DNA from: Candidatus Zipacnadia bacterium
GTDB taxonomy: Bacteria; Armatimonadota; Zipacnadia; Zipacnadales; Zipacnadaceae
NCBI GenBank assembly: GCA_029821255.1
Contig: JALGTS010000049.1
Coordinates: 1 to 7,682 of the forward strand
Direction of reading: 5' to 3'
Length of the DNA: 7,682 nucleotides
A program made the position numbers and the translations under genes. Positions 5,403 to 7,682 of this stretch are shown here, in pieces. The notes below the pieces were generated by a model. The model searched no databases. It was given only the letters and a program-made list of their open reading frames with translations, and had not been told where the DNA came from. Numbering within the stretch: the first letter of the stretch is position 1; each line of letters opens with the position of its first letter.

Positions 5403-6602
5403 TCAGTCAACACTCAGTGTGAAATTGATCCCTTCCAGGACTCTACCGCCGCCCAGCAATTCGACTTCCCGTCTAATAGAGTGAGTGCCGTAGGTGACTT
5501 CTATTCGGTAGTATCCCGGCGGCACGAACAGGTAATAATACCCGTCAGCGTCAGTCACATCATCATCGCGCATCTGACCGCTGTCAATGTCGGTGGCGGT
5601 TACTGTGGCTCCTGAGTTGTCCGGCGCGCCCAGCAGCGTCACCCGCCCGGCGATTGTGTACGGTGGGCCGGGCGGTTGGGGTGAGTACTCATTGAGCAGG
5701 ATTATCAGATTGTCTATGCCAGGCACCACATTGATTATGGTATAATAATCGTCATATCCTGTCGCACTGGCCTGCACAGGCTGTTCACCAATGGGGACAT
5801 ACGGGATGGAAAAGGCGCCATCAGAGCCAGTGACGACTGGCGGTTGGTCTCCGATCTGAACAAGAGCACCAGCTATGGGAGCTTCGGTGCGAGTATCCAA
5901 CACCTGCCCACTGACAGTAACTGTTGCTTCCCCACCGACCAGTGCGAAGTCCACCGGGTCATTTGAGCCAACGGCGTCGGCAGTGACCCAGATGTCGGTT
6001 GATGCTTCCAGATAGCCAACCGCTTGGCAGGTGCTGCGAACCGGCCCGGCAGGAATGCCACCTATCACGTAGAAGCCTTCGGTGTCAGTTGAGCCTTTGA
6101 CAGCCTCAGACGGCGAGCCACCCGGGGGGAGAAAGCTAACCAGGGCATTAACAATCGGCTGGCCTGCGTCGGCGTCGGTCACTGTGCCTGATACGGTGCC
6201 CGTCGTTTCCGTATCCACCGGCGTCATCGCCACACTGACCGCTGTGTAGCTAAACTTATTGAGCGTCACCATCTGCGACTCAGTACGATATCCCGGAGCG
6301 GTAACAGTAAGCGGCTGCTGGGGCGGGTCCTGTGAGCCAAGGGGGACGTTTTCTAATATGACCCAATTGTCCTCTAAGTTAGTCTGACCGCGAACCCCTC
6401 CGACTACTACATCGGCTGGCACCTCAATAAACTCTTCGGTGCCTGCAATGACACACTCAACGACCACCGTCGTCGTGGTAGGCTCCTCGGGCTCCTGCTG
6501 CACGCTCACGCTGCCGCACCCTCCCAGAGCAGCAGCAAAAGCTACTACTATCACTGCGCCTGCAATAACCAGCTTCTGTCTGTTTAACCAGTGGCTTACC
6601 AT
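5403..6602 (-). CDS. Lipoprotein with tandem carboxypeptidase-regulatory-like domains
   Basis: This encodes 399 residues from ATG 6602. The open frame extends 92 codons further, but that part overlaps the upstream gene and is Arg/Gly-rich, unlike a signal peptide. From Met1 there is a proper lipoprotein signal: N-R-Q-K, a hydrophobic core, then A-L-G-G-C with lipidated Cys29. GTG 6614 (four codons earlier) is an equally possible start; neither has a strong ribosome binding site. After a Thr-rich linker (about 38-48) come four beta-sandwich units. A divergent one spans about 55-128. The other three begin T-V-S-G-T-V at 136, T-V-S-G-Q-V at 228 and T-I-A-G-R-V at 316, and contain the family's 'T-D-x-x-G-x-Y/F' turn and an A-x-G-Y or P-x-G-Y-Y motif. 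These match CarboxypepD_reg-like (PF13620) domains, which act as structural or binding modules on surface proteins. No peptidase catalytic residues are present. It lies in an apparent operon between two other exported proteins. Confidence 0.88.
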   Translation of the reverse strand: MVSHWLNRQKLVIAGAVIVVAFAAALGGCGSVSVQQEPEEPTTTTVVVECVIAGTEEFIEVPADVVVGGVRGQTNLEDNWVILENVPLGSQDPPQQPLTVTAPGYRTESQMVTLNKFSYTAVSVAMTPVDTETTGTVSGTVTDADAGQPIVNALVSFLPPGGSPSEAVKGSTDTEGFYVIGGIPAGPVRSTCQAVGYLEASTDIWVTADAVGSNDPVDFALVGGEATVTVSGQVLDTRTEAPIAGALVQIGDQPPVVTGSDGAFSIPYVPIGEQPVQASATGYDDYYTIINVVPGIDNLIILLNEYSPQPPGPPYTIAGRVTLLGAPDNSGATVTATDIDSGQMRDDDVTDADGYYYLFVPPGYYRIEVTYGTHSIRREVELLGGGRVLEGINFTLSVD

Positions 6603-6631
6603 AGACTTGCTCACAATTGTCGGCCGGCTTC

Positions 6632-7682
6632 TCACTGCACCGGCGGGAAGATTATCCGCGCCCCGCCCGAGGCCAGGCAGCGCATCCAATAGCCAGCGAA
6701 CGGCTGCAGGGTATCGGCCAGGAAGTAGCCGCTCTGTTGGTCGTACCCGTAGATTCCCTCCTGCACCCAGCCGTTCATCACCGCTTGGCTGAAGCTGACG
6801 GGAGCCTGCGTGCCCACCTCTACCTGCAATTGAGCGAGTGGCACCGGCTGCAGGCGAGGACTGCCAATCATATTCCAACCCAGCTTCACCGGCACGGCAT
6901 AACTTGCAGCCTCGTCAGGTATCACGCCACTCAAATCAACGGTTACGTCACAAAACAGCCGTATCCAGAACCCACGGCCCGGCGCGAATGGTGCAATGTC
7001 AGGCCATATCTCGTAGCGCCCTGACGGCACTCCGCCTGGCTCCCAACGGGCCAGCAGAAGCTCTCCTGGCGGTATGCCCAGTAGCTTGGCGGCATCGGTC
7101 TCTTCTGCGAGCACCGGAATAGTGATCATCTGCAGGCCGTTACTGCCAGCCAAGAATGTATGGGTAGCGCTGGACTGGCCACCGCCTTCTAAAAAGATCA
7201 CATACGAGTCCCAGCCGACATTAACGGTGCGGGTGAAGGTGTCGCCATCGGGATTAGTGGTGGTTATCTCCAACTGCGCCGGTTGGAGGCGTGCGCCACT
7301 GAGACTGGTGCCGAATACTGCCCGCTGCGCAGAGATGCCCGAGCCGGAGAATCCACCGACCACATCAATAGTCGCTTCCGGCCCGCCACGGACGCCGCCA
7401 TAGAAGTCATTTTCCCCCGGATCGAAGCCGCGCACTGAATAGGGATAAGGATACTCTCCTCGCAGGCCGTTGAGGTCAATCTGGACGGTAATCAACTGCG
7501 CTCCGCCGACATTAAAGAAGGTAGGGATCAAATACCCTTCGCCGGCGCTGGTCCCACTGCTGGCTACATCAATGACGTTGCCCTCTTCGGCATAGAGGCT
7601 GAGGGTATGATCGTAGTTCCAGTAGATGCAGCGGGCCTGGCCGCCGCGCGGTGCCTCATTGCCGCTGCTGTCGGTAACGTAG
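6632..7682 (-). CDS. Large surface/secreted beta-rich protein, N-terminus outside window
   Basis: The frame stays open to the right edge, giving at least 349 residues, and ends with TGA at the complement of 6632-6634. A TTG at 7531 could be misread as a start, but the 50 codons upstream read as sensible protein (including I-Y-W-N-Y-D-H-T-L and T-S-A-G-E-G-Y), so the true start is beyond the window. The C-terminal half shows two related modules. The first (visible residues about 181-250) has G-L-Q-M-I-T-I-P-V, then L-L-A-R-W, then P-G-R-G-F-W-I. The second (about 267-347) has G-W-N-M-I-G-S-P, then Y-G-Y-D, then P-F-A-G-Y-W-M. This 'GWN-x-I/V-G-x-P ... P-x-x-G-Y-W' pattern is one I know from C-terminal regions of bacterial surface and S-layer-type proteins. 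It contains no enzyme motif. It lies 29 nt upstream of the lipoprotein gene on the same strand and is probably the earlier gene of that operon. Confidence 0.82.
   Translation of the reverse strand, partial: YVTDSSGNEAPRGGQARCIYWNYDHTLSLYAEEGNVIDVASSGTSAGEGYLIPTFFNVGGAQLITVQIDLNGLRGEYPYPYSVRGFDPGENDFYGGVRGGPEATIDVVGGFSGSGISAQRAVFGTSLSGARLQPAQLEITTTNPDGDTFTRTVNVGWDSYVIFLEGGGQSSATHTFLAGSNGLQMITIPVLAEETDAAKLLGIPPGELLLARWEPGGVPSGRYEIWPDIAPFAPGRGFWIRLFCDVTVDLSGVIPDEAASYAVPVKLGWNMIGSPRLQPVPLAQLQVEVGTQAPVSFSQAVMNGWVQEGIYGYDQQSGYFLADTLQPFAGYWMRCLASGGARIIFPPVQ

Noticed and set aside
5036..5422. Plus-strand 128-codon frame.
   Set aside because: It is antisense to the HEAT/TPR gene, with Arg/Ser-rich composition typical of a shadow frame.
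6603..6878. A 92-codon N-terminal extension of the lipoprotein reading frame.
   Set aside because: It overlaps the 3' end of the upstream gene, is Arg/Gly-rich, and would bury the lipoprotein signal in the middle of the protein.

Overview
This window looks like ordinary chromosomal DNA from a moderately GC-rich bacterium. I see no phage, transposon, CRISPR or RNA gene in it. A membrane-bound diadenylate cyclase (CdaA) with its YbbR partner indicates that the organism makes c-di-AMP. A lipobox, carboxypeptidase-regulatory-like domains and large secreted beta-rich proteins indicate a substantial cell-surface proteome. This mix fits uncultured lineages such as Armatimonadota or Chloroflexota-like bacteria, but that is recollection and inference, and nothing here fixes the phylum.

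Layout, left to right. (1) The 3' end of a plus-strand gene with a C-terminal beta-sandwich-like domain (1-341). (2) A near-consensus promoter (373-402) driving a small Pro-rich membrane protein of unknown function (462-923). (3) A GC-rich hairpin (956-989) between convergent genes. (4) A minus-strand SGNH/GDSL hydrolase (991-1560). (5) A divergent intergenic region (1561-1717) carrying an 11-bp inverted repeat. (6) A plus-strand COG2426-type small membrane exporter (1718-2221). (7) A strong promoter (2257-2286) driving cdaA (2340-3155) and cdaR (3186-4277). (8) A convergent junction of only 19 nt. (9) A minus-strand series of three exported proteins, transcribed right to left: a large surface protein cut by the window edge (6632-7682), a lipoprotein with carboxypeptidase-regulatory-like domains (5403-6602), and an exported HEAT/TPR protein (4297-5385).

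How they work together. CdaA and CdaR are a known pair: CdaA makes c-di-AMP at the membrane and CdaR modulates it from outside. The usual third gene, glmM, does not follow cdaR. The three minus-strand genes are tightly spaced (29 and 17 nt gaps), are all exported or surface-type, and probably form one operon with its promoter beyond the right edge. Their joint role is unknown. I did not find a convincing new system. The best leads are the exported three-gene cluster, the operator-like DNA in the divergent region, and the repeats around the cdaA promoter.
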